Assembly (NCBI RefSeq): GCF_000482245.1
Contig: NZ_AWNH01000053.1
Location: forward strand, 1-64,000
Length of the DNA: 64,000 nt
Reading direction: 5' to 3'
DNA from: Leptolyngbya sp. Heron Island J
Lineage (GTDB): Bacteria > Cyanobacteriota > Cyanobacteriia > Phormidesmidales > Phormidesmidaceae
The notes below the pieces were generated by a model. It worked only from the letters and a program-made list of their open reading frames with translations, had not been told where the DNA came from and did not search any database. Below, one piece after another: positions 1 to 9,303 of the stretch (the stretch's first letter is position 1; each line of letters starts with the position of its first letter). The position numbers and the translations under genes were made by a program.

Positions 1-72
1 CAGGTCTCGATAGGACTCGCAGTAGTCATCGATAAATTTGACGGTAGGTTGAGCAGCTCGGGGTGTCACCAT
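1..72 (-). mobile_element. IS701-type transposase, N-terminal 24 codons (runs off left edge)
   Basis: On the minus strand an ATG at 72 opens a reading frame that stays open to the window edge. It begins MVTPRAAQPTVKFIDD and then YCESYRDL. This resembles the start of cyanobacterial IS701/IS4-type DDE transposases, which begin with a similar proline-containing stretch followed by FID-YC---Y. No catalytic residues fall inside the window. The element end (inverted repeat) should lie between about 73 and 142, immediately before the TpsB gene, but it cannot be defined without the other end. The family assignment is from memory of the family, not from a search. Confidence 0.6.
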
Positions 73-142
73 GAGTACGGTTTGACCAACTTGGGCCGAT
101 AGCTACTCCTATTTTATACTGCTAGAGTCATTAAAGAGCGCT

Positions 143-1957
143 ATGCTGCCCTATATAGGCACTCCTGCATGGGGGAACGTACTCCCCTCAGCTAAACCAG
201 CAACAACATCTGCTCCTTTAGAGTCTTTCATTGCTCAAGCAGCACCTCTACCTAATACCCCACTACCGTCAGACCAAGACTTAACTCCCCGAGATACCGA
301 ATCATTCCCCGAGATAGAACCTATCCCCACTGAACCACAGCCAGAGGAACTGCTACCCAACATAGATCCCCCCCTCATCCCAACTGCCCCTCTTCCAGAT
401 GATGCTGAAAGGCTCTGTGTCAGAGATTTTCAGGTATTAGACAGCACTGTTTTCTCAGACGAGGAACTATCCAAAGCCATTACAGCTACCTTAACAGAGA
501 ATCCGACTGTTCCAGCAGTGGGTGCTTCCATCGATTGTCCGACCGGACGTCAGCTTACCTTTGCCCAAATAGTACTGGCCCGCAACGCCGTTACTAGCCT
601 ATATATAGAAAATGACTATGTTACGTCTGGAGCCATCATCCCAGCTGATACCTCTTTTATTAATGGTATTGTCACCCTACAGGCCATTGAAGGTCGATTG
701 GAAAATATTCAGGTCAATGGAAACCGTCGCCTGCGAGCTGGCTACATTAGCAGCCGATTAGGCATCGCGGCAAAAGCTCCTCTTAATCGGGAAAAACTAC
801 TGCAAGGGTTACAGCTGTTACAGCTAAATCCTCTCATTGAAACTATTCGCGCAGACCTTCAGGCTGGGACCATCCCAGGCACCAACCTGCTGGTAGTAGA
901 GGTGGTTGAAGCGGATAGTTTTGATGTCACTCTAGATCTGAATAATAATCGTTCTCCTAGTGTTGGCAGCTTGCGACGAGGACTGAGTATACAAGAGGAT
1001 AATTTATTGGGGTTGGGAGATGCTGTCTCTCTTGGCTATGTCAATACAAATGGTAGTGACGAATTTAACGGTAGCTATACCCTGCCTATCAGCCCCCATA
1101 ACACCACTCTCACGGCATCGGCGATAATTGCCCATAACGAGGTAATCGAGGACCCGTTTGAGGTGTTCGATATTAGCTCTGACTCTAGTAACTACAGCCT
1201 TTCCTTTAAACATCCTCTAGTACAAACTCCCAAACATCAGTTTGACTTGGGGCTCAGCCTATCCCGGCAATTTAGCCAAACTGAACTGGGCTTTGGTGAT
1301 ATTGGGCCCTTCCCATTGGTGACAGGTGCAGATAGTGAGGGACGCACGATAACCTCGGTGCTTAGCTTTTCCCAAGACTGGACCCAGCGCAATACCAAAC
1401 ACGTGATTTCGTTGCGATCGCAATTCAATCTAGGCCTCGGCAGCTTTCTCGACGGCACGACCAATAACGATCCAGACCTCCCCGACAACTCTTTTATCTC
1501 CTGGCAAGGGCAAGCCCAATGGATACGACGACTGGAAAATAATGCCCTCTTTTTACTACGGGGCGGTGTCCAACTGGCTAGTGACGATTTGTTCTCAGCA
1601 GAACAATTTGGCATCGGCGGACAGGCTACAGTCCGAGGCTATCGCCAGGAAGAGCTCCTAACCGATAATGGGTTTCAAGCCTCTGCAGAAGCAAGATTTC
1701 CCATCCTGCGTATTGCCAAACTTGATGGTACTTTACAGGTTGCCCCGTTTATGGATTTTGGTCACGGTTGGAATATCAACGGTCTGAACCCTGATCCCAA
1801 TACCTTACTGAGCATTGGCACAGGGCTTCTCTGGCAACAGCCCAACCTCGACGCCCGCCTCGATTGGGGCATTCCATTGATATCAGCATCAGACAGTGAT
1901 GACAATAGTTTGCAGGAAAGTGGCATTTATTTTTCAGTCAGGTATTCCTTTTTTTAG
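143..1957 (+). CDS. TpsB-type outer-membrane transporter (ShlB/FhaC/HecB family)
   Basis: Two-partner secretion outer-membrane pore, related to Omp85/BamA, that exports a filamentous-haemagglutinin-like TpsA partner. After a Pro-rich N-terminal stretch, residues about 85-260 look like POTRA domains (LCVRDFQVLDSTVFSDEEL; then RLENIQVNGNRRL). The C-terminal half is a beta-barrel with the family loop motif IGGQATVRGY and a terminal aromatic strand ending in FSVRYSFF. No TpsA gene is seen in the window. Odd: the first residues have no hydrophobic signal core although the following FIAQAAPLP looks like a mature N-terminus, and a transposase lies directly upstream, so the 5' end may have been lost. 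The 3' end overlaps the longest frame of the CHAT gene. Confidence 0.88.
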   Translation: MLPYIGTPAWGNVLPSAKPATTSAPLESFIAQAAPLPNTPLPSDQDLTPRDTESFPEIEPIPTEPQPEELLPNIDPPLIPTAPLPDDAERLCVRDFQVLDSTVFSDEELSKAITATLTENPTVPAVGASIDCPTGRQLTFAQIVLARNAVTSLYIENDYVTSGAIIPADTSFINGIVTLQAIEGRLENIQVNGNRRLRAGYISSRLGIAAKAPLNREKLLQGLQLLQLNPLIETIRADLQAGTIPGTNLLVVEVVEADSFDVTLDLNNNRSPSVGSLRRGLSIQEDNLLGLGDAVSLGYVNTNGSDEFNGSYTLPISPHNTTLTASAIIAHNEVIEDPFEVFDISSDSSNYSLSFKHPLVQTPKHQFDLGLSLSRQFSQTELGFGDIGPFPLVTGADSEGRTITSVLSFSQDWTQRNTKHVISLRSQFNLGLGSFLDGTTNNDPDLPDNSFISWQGQAQWIRRLENNALFLLRGGVQLASDDLFSAEQFGIGGQATVRGYRQEELLTDNGFQASAEARFPILRIAKLDGTLQVAPFMDFGHGWNINGLNPDPNTLLSIGTGLLWQQPNLDARLDWGIPLISASDSDDNSLQESGIYFSVRYSFF

Positions 1958-1988
1958 ATTGTTTATAGAGCGTTCCGGGGTGGTGGCA

Positions 1989-4829
1989 ATGGTCAAATTG
2001 CGATATGTACTGATTTGTTGTCTGGCTATATTCCTAATGTTTTTAGGAACTGGGCGTGTCACTGCCCAGTTGCCCGAGGTGACGGAGCCGACAGTAGTCA
2101 TCAGCTGTGCGATTCCCAGCCAGGTTTCCTTATCCCAAGCTCAAAAGCTCTATGAGTCTGGTTGCTATGACGCTGCTGCCAAAGTGCTCAATAGGATCAT
2201 TCAGCAACAAAACAATAGCCTCACCCAAGCAATTGCGTTGAGTAATCTTTCCTTAACTTATCAACAGCTTGGTAATTGGGACGATGCTACTACGGCTATT
2301 GACACTGCATTTGAACTTATTCCAGCCGTTACCTCTGGCAAACGGACTACACTCCAAGCCCAAGCACTCGATGTACGGGGACAATTGCAATTAGCCAGGG
2401 GAGAATCATCTGCAGCAGCCTCCAGCTGGCAACAGGCGGCTCAGCTATATACCCAGCTAGGTGAAACGAATCGAGCAGCCCTGAGTCAGCTCAAACAAGC
2501 CCAGGCTTTACAGACTATAGGGCTGTTTCAACAGGTACAGGTCATTTTGTTGGATGTGGAAAAATCCTTGCGCAATCAGCCAGATTCGGACGTCAAGGCA
2601 ACAGTACTCCGCCAGTTGGCAGATATCTTGTGGACTACAGGCAAAGTAAATATTACGCTTATCAACTCAGCAGAAAACGATCAAAGGCCTACAACACAGG
2701 CGTTATGTGACAAGGTACAGTATTTGTTTAATCAGAGTGAATTCATTGGCGAAGCCTTAAACAGAACAGACCTTACGGCGGCAGTCGCATTAAGTAAAGG
2801 TAACTGTTATCGCTACCAATTTTTGGGTGAAATTAGTAAGTCTAAAATCGATCACACTGCAGCCTACCGCTATTTATCAGACAGTCTAAATGCATATCAG
2901 CAGGTAACCACAAATAGTGGTCACAGCCTATTGGCTGTACAGGCGCGTCTTAACCAGTTCAACTTACAAGTAGATCCTGATTTTAGGGGATGGTTTGCTG
3001 ATGCTCCAGTCACCGCAAATGAGCAAAGACAACAGCTCGAAAGAAAGAATTTGCCCGTCATCTTACAATCCTTATATCGCAGGATAAAAGAGCAGCTTAA
3101 CAGTCTACCATTAGGGCGGCAAGCTGTTTATGCTCGGGTAAATCTGGCCCAGAGTCTAATGAATTGGAAACAGATTCGGACATCTGCTGTGGATTGGTCA
3201 GAGGTGCAGCTGCTATTAGATGAGGCAGAAGACCAGGCTCGTCAACTAGATGACCAGAGATCCCTATCCTATGTATTAGGCCACCAGGCTAAACTCTATG
3301 AGTTAGCTGGGCAGACAACCATGGCCAGGGAGCTTACTCGCCAAGCCCTAAACCAAGCACAATCTATTCGGGCTCAAGATATTAGTTACCAGTGGCAGTA
3401 TCAGCTCGGTCACCTTCTAAAAGAGCATGGTAATAGAGAAGCTGCGATCGCAGCCTACACAGAAGCCTTTGAAACACTACAAAAGCTGCGTACCGATCTG
3501 ATTATCGCCAATGCCGATCAGCGGTTTTACTTTCGGGACAACATTGAGCCGATTTATCGAGAGTTGATTGCCCTATTGCTAGCACCCTCCTCAGAAAGTA
3601 AGGGTAGTAATATTGCAGAGCAAGTATCTCAAAAAGAGTTAAACCTCGTGCGACAGGTAATGGACTCTCTACAGGTAGCTGAACTAGAAAACTTTTTCCA
3701 GGCAGCCTGTGTTGATACAAAGACTGAATTGGGTGAAACACTGCAGCCGGGAAATGCGGGCATTTATCCCATTGTTCTAGAAGATCGTTTAGAAATCTTG
3801 CTACAGCTACCAGCTGACAACAGTATCAATCCACAAAAAGCTGAGGCTCAGCCTATCCTGAGACGGTTCTCTTCCCCAGTGGCTAAGCATACGATTGAAG
3901 ACACTGTGAAGCGAGTTCAAATCCCACTAGATGCCTATGCCAGGGGTGCCATTGGTCGACTTCGCACTAATAGTAGGGAGCTATATGATGATCTCTTCTT
4001 AGCTAAGGAAGTGGGTAGTCAATTAGAGAATGCACCAACCCTGGCTGAGGCCTTAGAAACGGCCATGCAGGGCACTCAAAATCCAACGCTAATCTTTGTC
4101 CTAGACGGTCCTTTGCAAGCAATTCCCATGGGGGTTTTGTATGACGGCCAGCAATATTTACTTGAAAAATATGCGATCGCACTTAATCTTGGCATTGAAG
4201 TCAGAGAATCTGATCCTTTACCCAAGGGGGCAGACCTGCGTGTACTCGCTGCTGGTATTGCCAACCCTCCCAACTGGCCTGCTTTACCCAACGTAACCGA
4301 TGAGCTCGCAACAATTGACAACAGTAAGGCCTCAGCCAAGCTCTTACAAGAAGAAGAGTTTACCCAATCCAAGTTCAATCAACAGCTCAACAATGCCAAC
4401 TATCAAATCGTCCACCTGGCCACCCATGGAACCTTTTCCTCCAATCGTGAACAGACATTTATCGTAGCTCAGGATGGCAAAATTCCCATCGATCAACTGA
4501 GCGAGTGGTTCCGCAATACCCAAGCAATTCAAAACCCCATTGAGCTGATTATTTTTAGCGCCTGTAGAACTGCCACCGGAGATGATCGAGCTGTCCTAGG
4601 TCTGGCAGGAGCGACCGTCCAGTCCGGAGCTCGTAGCGCCATTGCTACCCTCTGGAGCGTAGATGACAAAGCCAGTGTCACATTTGCCCGCTCATTTTAT
4701 CAGCATCTAGAGCAGCCGCATACAAGCCGTGCCGTTGCCTTACAACAAGCACAGCGTGATATGAAACGTATTTATAAGAGTAGAAACAAATTTTGGGCTC
4801 CCTATGTGCTGATCGGCAGCTGGCGTTAG
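1989..4829 (+). CDS. Secreted TPR-CHAT domain protein (caspase-like)
   Basis: The frame opens at 1896, inside the upstream gene, but ATG 1989 starts a good signal peptide (MVKLRYVLICCLAIFLMFLG, then AQ), so this start is preferred (946 aa). The N-terminal two thirds are helical TPR-like repeats (for example SLSQAQKLYESGCYDAAAKV). The C-terminal ~300 residues are a CHAT domain, a clan CD caspase-like peptidase fold. The expected dyad is present: His in HLATHG (about residue 813) and Cys in FSACRTATGDD (about 859). Expected location is periplasm or outside. It follows the TpsB gene directly, a neighbourhood often seen in cyanobacteria, and converges on the DUF928 gene with only four bases between stops. 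Its substrate is unknown. Confidence 0.88.
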   Translation: MVKLRYVLICCLAIFLMFLGTGRVTAQLPEVTEPTVVISCAIPSQVSLSQAQKLYESGCYDAAAKVLNRIIQQQNNSLTQAIALSNLSLTYQQLGNWDDATTAIDTAFELIPAVTSGKRTTLQAQALDVRGQLQLARGESSAAASSWQQAAQLYTQLGETNRAALSQLKQAQALQTIGLFQQVQVILLDVEKSLRNQPDSDVKATVLRQLADILWTTGKVNITLINSAENDQRPTTQALCDKVQYLFNQSEFIGEALNRTDLTAAVALSKGNCYRYQFLGEISKSKIDHTAAYRYLSDSLNAYQQVTTNSGHSLLAVQARLNQFNLQVDPDFRGWFADAPVTANEQRQQLERKNLPVILQSLYRRIKEQLNSLPLGRQAVYARVNLAQSLMNWKQIRTSAVDWSEVQLLLDEAEDQARQLDDQRSLSYVLGHQAKLYELAGQTTMARELTRQALNQAQSIRAQDISYQWQYQLGHLLKEHGNREAAIAAYTEAFETLQKLRTDLIIANADQRFYFRDNIEPIYRELIALLLAPSSESKGSNIAEQVSQKELNLVRQVMDSLQVAELENFFQAACVDTKTELGETLQPGNAGIYPIVLEDRLEILLQLPADNSINPQKAEAQPILRRFSSPVAKHTIEDTVKRVQIPLDAYARGAIGRLRTNSRELYDDLFLAKEVGSQLENAPTLAEALETAMQGTQNPTLIFVLDGPLQAIPMGVLYDGQQYLLEKYAIALNLGIEVRESDPLPKGADLRVLAAGIANPPNWPALPNVTDELATIDNSKASAKLLQEEEFTQSKFNQQLNNANYQIVHLATHGTFSSNREQTFIVAQDGKIPIDQLSEWFRNTQAIQNPIELIIFSACRTATGDDRAVLGLAGATVQSGARSAIATLWSVDDKASVTFARSFYQHLEQPHTSRAVALQQAQRDMKRIYKSRNKFWAPYVLIGSWR

Positions 4830-4833
4830 TTGG

Positions 4834-5745
4834 CTACTCGGTTACAGGGACAGCGACAGGTACGACAAATGAAGTCACAGAGGCCTCAAACACTGCATCG
4901 TTGAGTTCAACATATTCCAGCACTGCAGACCACTCATCTGGATATTGTTCTTGGTTAACTGCCAACTGGGCCACCATGTCATACCAGATACCGGCCTCTA
5001 ACATGCCTTCCTCTAAATAGTCCTCTATATCTGATGAGGAAAATTCAGTATCCGAGGCAAGAGAAATTAAACCACTGACTGACTGCAAACTACTGGATGA
5101 CTCAGGGGTATTACACCGCAGCGTCACCGTCCATTCATACACTGTATCGGGTTGTAAACCTCTAAATTGAGTCGTTTCAGACTGTGTATCCTCTATCGGG
5201 GTGTCTGTTATCTGAATGGTCACCACCCCAGCAGTCTCTGGAAGCTCGAGTGCAAAAGGCTCGGCCACATATTCAGATGTTTCAACATTGGAAATGGAGA
5301 ACTCCAAATTAGCCTGATTATCTGCTCTAGTAAAGGGGACATAGAGACTAAAACTAGGATAGGCATCCAAAGTCTTACCTTCTACCAAAATCTCTTGTTC
5401 ACCCAAGTCAGGATCAACCTCAGTTGTCCATGGCGCAAACGCAACCAACGCATTAGGGCGCAATGCTGTTGTTTCATCCACAGTCCCAGAAGGAACGCTA
5501 GCCATACTGGACTCAACCACGTCAGAGATAGGAATTTCACAAAAATCACGGGAGCCTCCTCCCCGGCGAGTCCCTGTTGCGCTTTTCAACTCTTGACCAG
5601 GTTGAAAAATTTCTCTGAACCGATCTAAAATTCCTGCTTGAGCAGGTAATACCGCTGCCAATGTCCATGACATACTCAGCCCTGCCAGGCATAGAGCATT
5701 AAGTATCCGACTCTGTGGTGTGTGTTGCCAAGACTGCCTATTCAT
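4834..5745 (-). CDS. DUF928 secreted protein
   Basis: 303-residue exported protein of unknown function. An N-terminal signal peptide (hydrophobic stretch around residues 15-36, ending LPAQA) is followed by the GTRRGGGSRDFC segment, then LVAFAPWTTEV and PSFSLYVPF. These match my recollection of DUF928, a cyanobacterial family commonly found next to CHAT, CHASE2 and two-partner secretion genes. The C-terminus is acidic and helical. It lies 84 bp downstream of the triple-TIR-CHASE2 gene on the same strand, so the two may be co-transcribed, and it converges on the CHAT gene. Confidence 0.82.
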   Translation of the reverse strand: MNRQSWQHTPQSRILNALCLAGLSMSWTLAAVLPAQAGILDRFREIFQPGQELKSATGTRRGGGSRDFCEIPISDVVESSMASVPSGTVDETTALRPNALVAFAPWTTEVDPDLGEQEILVEGKTLDAYPSFSLYVPFTRADNQANLEFSISNVETSEYVAEPFALELPETAGVVTIQITDTPIEDTQSETTQFRGLQPDTVYEWTVTLRCNTPESSSSLQSVSGLISLASDTEFSSSDIEDYLEEGMLEAGIWYDMVAQLAVNQEQYPDEWSAVLEYVELNDAVFEASVTSFVVPVAVPVTE

Positions 5746-5829
5746 TCAAATTTTCCCGGTAAGAAAGTGATTGAAATCTAATTAACAGGCTGTGACAACC
5801 CTGCTCGTTCTTTAATTACAATTGATGCT

Positions 5830-8800
5830 TCAGACTTTCCGCAAACGATAGTTGCAAAAAATTATGATGCCCCCGGTTAGGAGCAGGGTTGCGATCGCAG
5901 GCACCATAGGCAGTAGCCCGGCATAGCTAAACATCATTCTCCAGCTAATCGTGTAAATGAGCAAAATACCCCCACTGGTCGCTAAGGCAAATGGCAACGG
6001 GCGATAAAACCCCCACACAATAAAGCCACCGACTACTGACCAACTAAAAATCCAGAGAAATTCTCCCCCCATAGGCAGCCACCAGATTAGAGGGCGGCCA
6101 TCCAACGCAGCACTAATGAGCTGACTGGCCATCTGCCCATGGAGCATAACGCCAGACATCTCATTAAAGGGAGTATTCCAAGAATCAGTATTATTGTCTG
6201 AGAGATCGGTATAGCCAATAAGGACAATGCGATCTCGAACTTGCTCAGGCTCAAATTTGCCTGCCAACACATCTTTAAATGTCACCACAGGGGCAAACTT
6301 TTGAGGTTCACCATCCACTACCCGAAAGTTCAAGAGCGTTTGATAACCTGCCAACTTTGCCGAGTCAAAATATAATCCTCCAGCTCGCCCTCCGGCTCTC
6401 AGCTGCGGAACAGTCACTTGATTTACCTTCATCCCATTCGGTTGAACCTGGATCATTCCATCCTGCTCATATAGGGGCGATGTATAGGAGCTGCCCTGTT
6501 TTTCTAAATAACGCCTTGCTAGAACGAGGCTAAATGCTGACTGCACATCACAGTATTCAGCATCAGCTGCCTTAACCAAATAATGACGTCGCGTTGTGAA
6601 GTTACCATCATCTAGCACATCATTAAAACCAATGCGGTTCCGATAGTCCTCACGGGATACTTCGCTAATAGGCAGATAACCACCTAAATCAGAATTAACC
6701 ACCTCCCCTGCAGCAGCCAATGCCTCTCCTTCACCCGATGTGGCCTTACAGATACCAATCAAGTTATTTGAAGTCTCTAGCCGTTTCGCAAGTTCGGGGA
6801 GTTCAGGATCAGTCGGAAAATCCCGATAAAAGTCGAGGCCGATCAACCTTGGATTATGGGATTCTAATTCTTCTAAAGCTTCTAGCAATGCTTGGTCTGG
6901 GATACTACCAATCCCAGGTTTATACTTGCCCTCGATCGTTTTATCACGTAAATCTCTCCCACTCGCTTGATCAACCTTCACAATCAGAAAACGATTGTCT
7001 TGGGATTCATTAGAGCGCTGCCTAAGCAAATGTCCATAAGCCAACATTTCTGCTGGTTGAAACAGTTCCAATATGCGAGCCAAAGCAACAATCAGGGTAG
7101 TTGCTGCCCCAATCCCAATAACAGACAAGGGATGAATTCGTCGTAATGGCAGCTCACGACTGGCCTGAATATACTGACGCTGCAATTCTGTAGGTTGAGG
7201 TCTCTGTTCCTGGGCTTGGTTGAACCAAGCCTCTGCAGAGGCTAACGTACGCCCTCGCAATAAAAAGCTATCATCTTGATTTTTCTGTTCCCACTCCTCT
7301 GCTTTAATCAATAGCAGTGTGTGCTCACGCACATATTGAGGATTACTCTCAAGAGAACGATAGAGTTGACCAAAGTTACTTAAAAAGTCTCCATCTTGTC
7401 GTCTAAAGTCAAAGACAGAAACATCTTTCAGGCGCTCAGGCAATTCAATTGTGTGGCTTTCATCATAAAGAACAATTAGAATACGCTTGTTTAGACTTAA
7501 TGAATAGTCAACTATTTGGGTACATTTTTTTGAAGTCACTGCATCAGGAGACAAAACAAAGATAATATTTTCAGATGCGGTAATTCCTGCGTTAATTTCT
7601 TCTTCATAGTCATATTCTGCCACTAGGCTCTCTTGTTCAAACCAAGTAGACTGCCCATGTACCTGTAGGGTCTCATTTAACTTTCTAGCAAAATCAACAT
7701 CTGCTGCTGCTGCTGCAATGAAGACATTCAAAGTTGTATCAGGTGATTGCTGCAAACTAACATCCACAAACTTCTCTTGTAGCTGAACTGGAGCATACAG
7801 CTCTCGCTGTTGGGCAATTTCTAGCCAAGTTGAATAGTAGTTGAGACTATGGCGTTTTAATAAAATACTAGGATTCTTCTCTTGTCGCTCCCATTTCAGC
7901 GCCTTCACCAAAAGCTCCTTATGCTCTCTATGGTAAGGCTCATCTTTTTTAAGAATCTGTAACAGTTGACTTTCATCTATGAAATAGTCTCTTTTTTCAG
8001 TATTTTCAGTCAGCTCCATCAGTTCTATATACTGTATCCCTCGAATCTCCCGTGGAATTTTGGCCGCATTGGTAGGGCGAACTAGGACAGGAATAATCCG
8101 TTTATTCAGTGATAGAGCATAGTTCAATTCATCTCGACAAAAATGAGACTCTATCGCATCAGGCGAAATCAGATAAATTAAATTATCAGCTTCCTCAATA
8201 CCACGATATGTGGCACTCAGGAAATCCTCACCTGTCACAACATCGGTACGATTGGTCCATACAGTGATGGCATGCTGCAGGAGGCTACGGCGAATTTGTT
8301 GTGCTACTTCCTCATCTTCCGCTGCCGAAGAAAGAAAGACTTGACACATTAAATTCTGTGCATTTTTAATGCTCTGACAAATATATTCACTGTGCAAACC
8401 AGAAGGGTAACAAGAGACTAATTCATTTTTACTTAACAGCCAATCTGTTGCTGATTGACAAGCTTTACCTGTCAACAAATACCGTGTTTGATTCTGATAA
8501 TCCATCCAGGTCAGAGCTTGATCGAGCAGTTTTGTATGCTGATGAACATAAGCAGCTTCAGTCTTCAGCAACCCTATTAAGCCTTGGATTGCTTGTTCAA
8601 AGTCAGTTTTCTCTTCTTGGAAGAAAGCCCAGTTAAGCTTACTAATAGCAGGACGCATATTCGGATAAATTGAGTGCCGCCCCTCAGCTTTATACTGTTG
8701 CCAATCGTCATCTGCCCCCTGAGGATGCCTTTGCTGCCATATTTCCCGTGAAATTTCTTCCACATGGATCAAGGGAATAATTCGCTTATTGAACTGGAGT

Positions 8801-9045
8801 GCCTTCTCAAGCTCTAAGGCACAATATTCAGAATTAATCGCATAGGGAGAAACAACAAAAAGAAAATTATGGGCCTTAGGCACACTATTATCGATGTACT
8901 TTTGGAAATCGATCGCTAACGGAATATCGTTTAGATCTAACCAAACACTAAATCCTGCTTCAACAAGACGTTTCTCTAACTTGATGGCGAATTCCTTGCT
9001 GTCAGCACGTCCATAGGAGATGAATACGTCCTTAAAGCTTGTCAT
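5830..9045 (-). CDS. Triple-TIR, CHASE2 membrane protein
   Basis: 1071 residues from ATG 9045. The frame runs on to 9288, but the extra part contains a 36-bp palindrome and a hairpin, and TIR homology begins right at this Met (MTSFKDVFISYGRADS). Order: TIR1 (about 5-150), TIR2 (233-370), TIR3 (437-570), each followed by a similar helical linker (H--LL--A--W----LL-----A--W), then a transmembrane helix (~640-660), a CHASE2 extracytoplasmic sensor (~670-990) and about three C-terminal membrane helices. The Glu expected for NADase activity in the C-x-x-E motif is present in TIR1 (YCALE) and TIR2 (FCRDE) but is Ile in TIR3 (KCTQI). Probably a membrane sensor controlling NAD cleavage or TIR assembly; function is inferred. 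Confidence 0.87.
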   Translation of the reverse strand: MTSFKDVFISYGRADSKEFAIKLEKRLVEAGFSVWLDLNDIPLAIDFQKYIDNSVPKAHNFLFVVSPYAINSEYCALELEKALQFNKRIIPLIHVEEISREIWQQRHPQGADDDWQQYKAEGRHSIYPNMRPAISKLNWAFFQEEKTDFEQAIQGLIGLLKTEAAYVHQHTKLLDQALTWMDYQNQTRYLLTGKACQSATDWLLSKNELVSCYPSGLHSEYICQSIKNAQNLMCQVFLSSAAEDEEVAQQIRRSLLQHAITVWTNRTDVVTGEDFLSATYRGIEEADNLIYLISPDAIESHFCRDELNYALSLNKRIIPVLVRPTNAAKIPREIRGIQYIELMELTENTEKRDYFIDESQLLQILKKDEPYHREHKELLVKALKWERQEKNPSILLKRHSLNYYSTWLEIAQQRELYAPVQLQEKFVDVSLQQSPDTTLNVFIAAAAADVDFARKLNETLQVHGQSTWFEQESLVAEYDYEEEINAGITASENIIFVLSPDAVTSKKCTQIVDYSLSLNKRILIVLYDESHTIELPERLKDVSVFDFRRQDGDFLSNFGQLYRSLESNPQYVREHTLLLIKAEEWEQKNQDDSFLLRGRTLASAEAWFNQAQEQRPQPTELQRQYIQASRELPLRRIHPLSVIGIGAATTLIVALARILELFQPAEMLAYGHLLRQRSNESQDNRFLIVKVDQASGRDLRDKTIEGKYKPGIGSIPDQALLEALEELESHNPRLIGLDFYRDFPTDPELPELAKRLETSNNLIGICKATSGEGEALAAAGEVVNSDLGGYLPISEVSREDYRNRIGFNDVLDDGNFTTRRHYLVKAADAEYCDVQSAFSLVLARRYLEKQGSSYTSPLYEQDGMIQVQPNGMKVNQVTVPQLRAGGRAGGLYFDSAKLAGYQTLLNFRVVDGEPQKFAPVVTFKDVLAGKFEPEQVRDRIVLIGYTDLSDNNTDSWNTPFNEMSGVMLHGQMASQLISAALDGRPLIWWLPMGGEFLWIFSWSVVGGFIVWGFYRPLPFALATSGGILLIYTISWRMMFSYAGLLPMVPAIATLLLTGGIIIFCNYRLRKV

Positions 9046-9204
9046 ACTCTGCAACCCATAGATGAACCTTCCCATAGTATCTAGAGTATCGATGATTGCT
9101 TCTATATTTTTATATGTGACATCGTTAATCTCTGGAAGGGAGCTAATTTGAAATTTTGAAATATTTTGATGCCTCACCTCAAGCAAGAGGCGTTCTATGG
9201 AATG

Positions 9205-9240
9205 CCTGTGTGTCGATGGCGATCGCCATCGACACACAGG
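9205..9240. repeat. Perfect 36-bp palindrome centred on a HIP1 site
   Basis: Half-site CCTGTGTGTCGATGGCGA is followed by its exact reverse complement, with GCGATCGC at the centre. It lies in the 5' leader of the TIR-CHASE2 gene. It directly adjoins a degenerate CCATGG-type palindrome (GGCGTTCTATGGAATGCC, 9189-9206), so it may be a composite dispersed palindromic element. Confidence 0.9.
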
Positions 9241-9267
9241 TGAAAACCCTGGGTTGGGCTTAGTCAG

Positions 9268-9303
9268 GATTGAAAGTATATGGTGCAAGCAATACTTTCA
9301 ATC
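9268..9303. repeat. 12-bp stem-loop in the TIR-CHASE2 leader
   Basis: GATTGAAAGTAT (9268-9279) and ATACTTTCAATC (9292-9303) form a perfect 12-bp stem with a 12-base loop. It lies about 225 bp upstream of the chosen TIR-CHASE2 start. There is no U-tract after it, so it is not an obvious terminator. Confidence 0.7.

Noticed and set aside
5167-5628. 153-codon frame opposite DUF928
   Set aside because: It is the antisense shadow of a well-supported secreted protein and shows no domain of its own.
9046-9288. N-terminal extension of the TIR-CHASE2 reading frame
   Set aside because: It spans a 36-bp perfect palindrome and a hairpin, encodes no recognisable domain, and TIR homology begins exactly at the Met at 9045.
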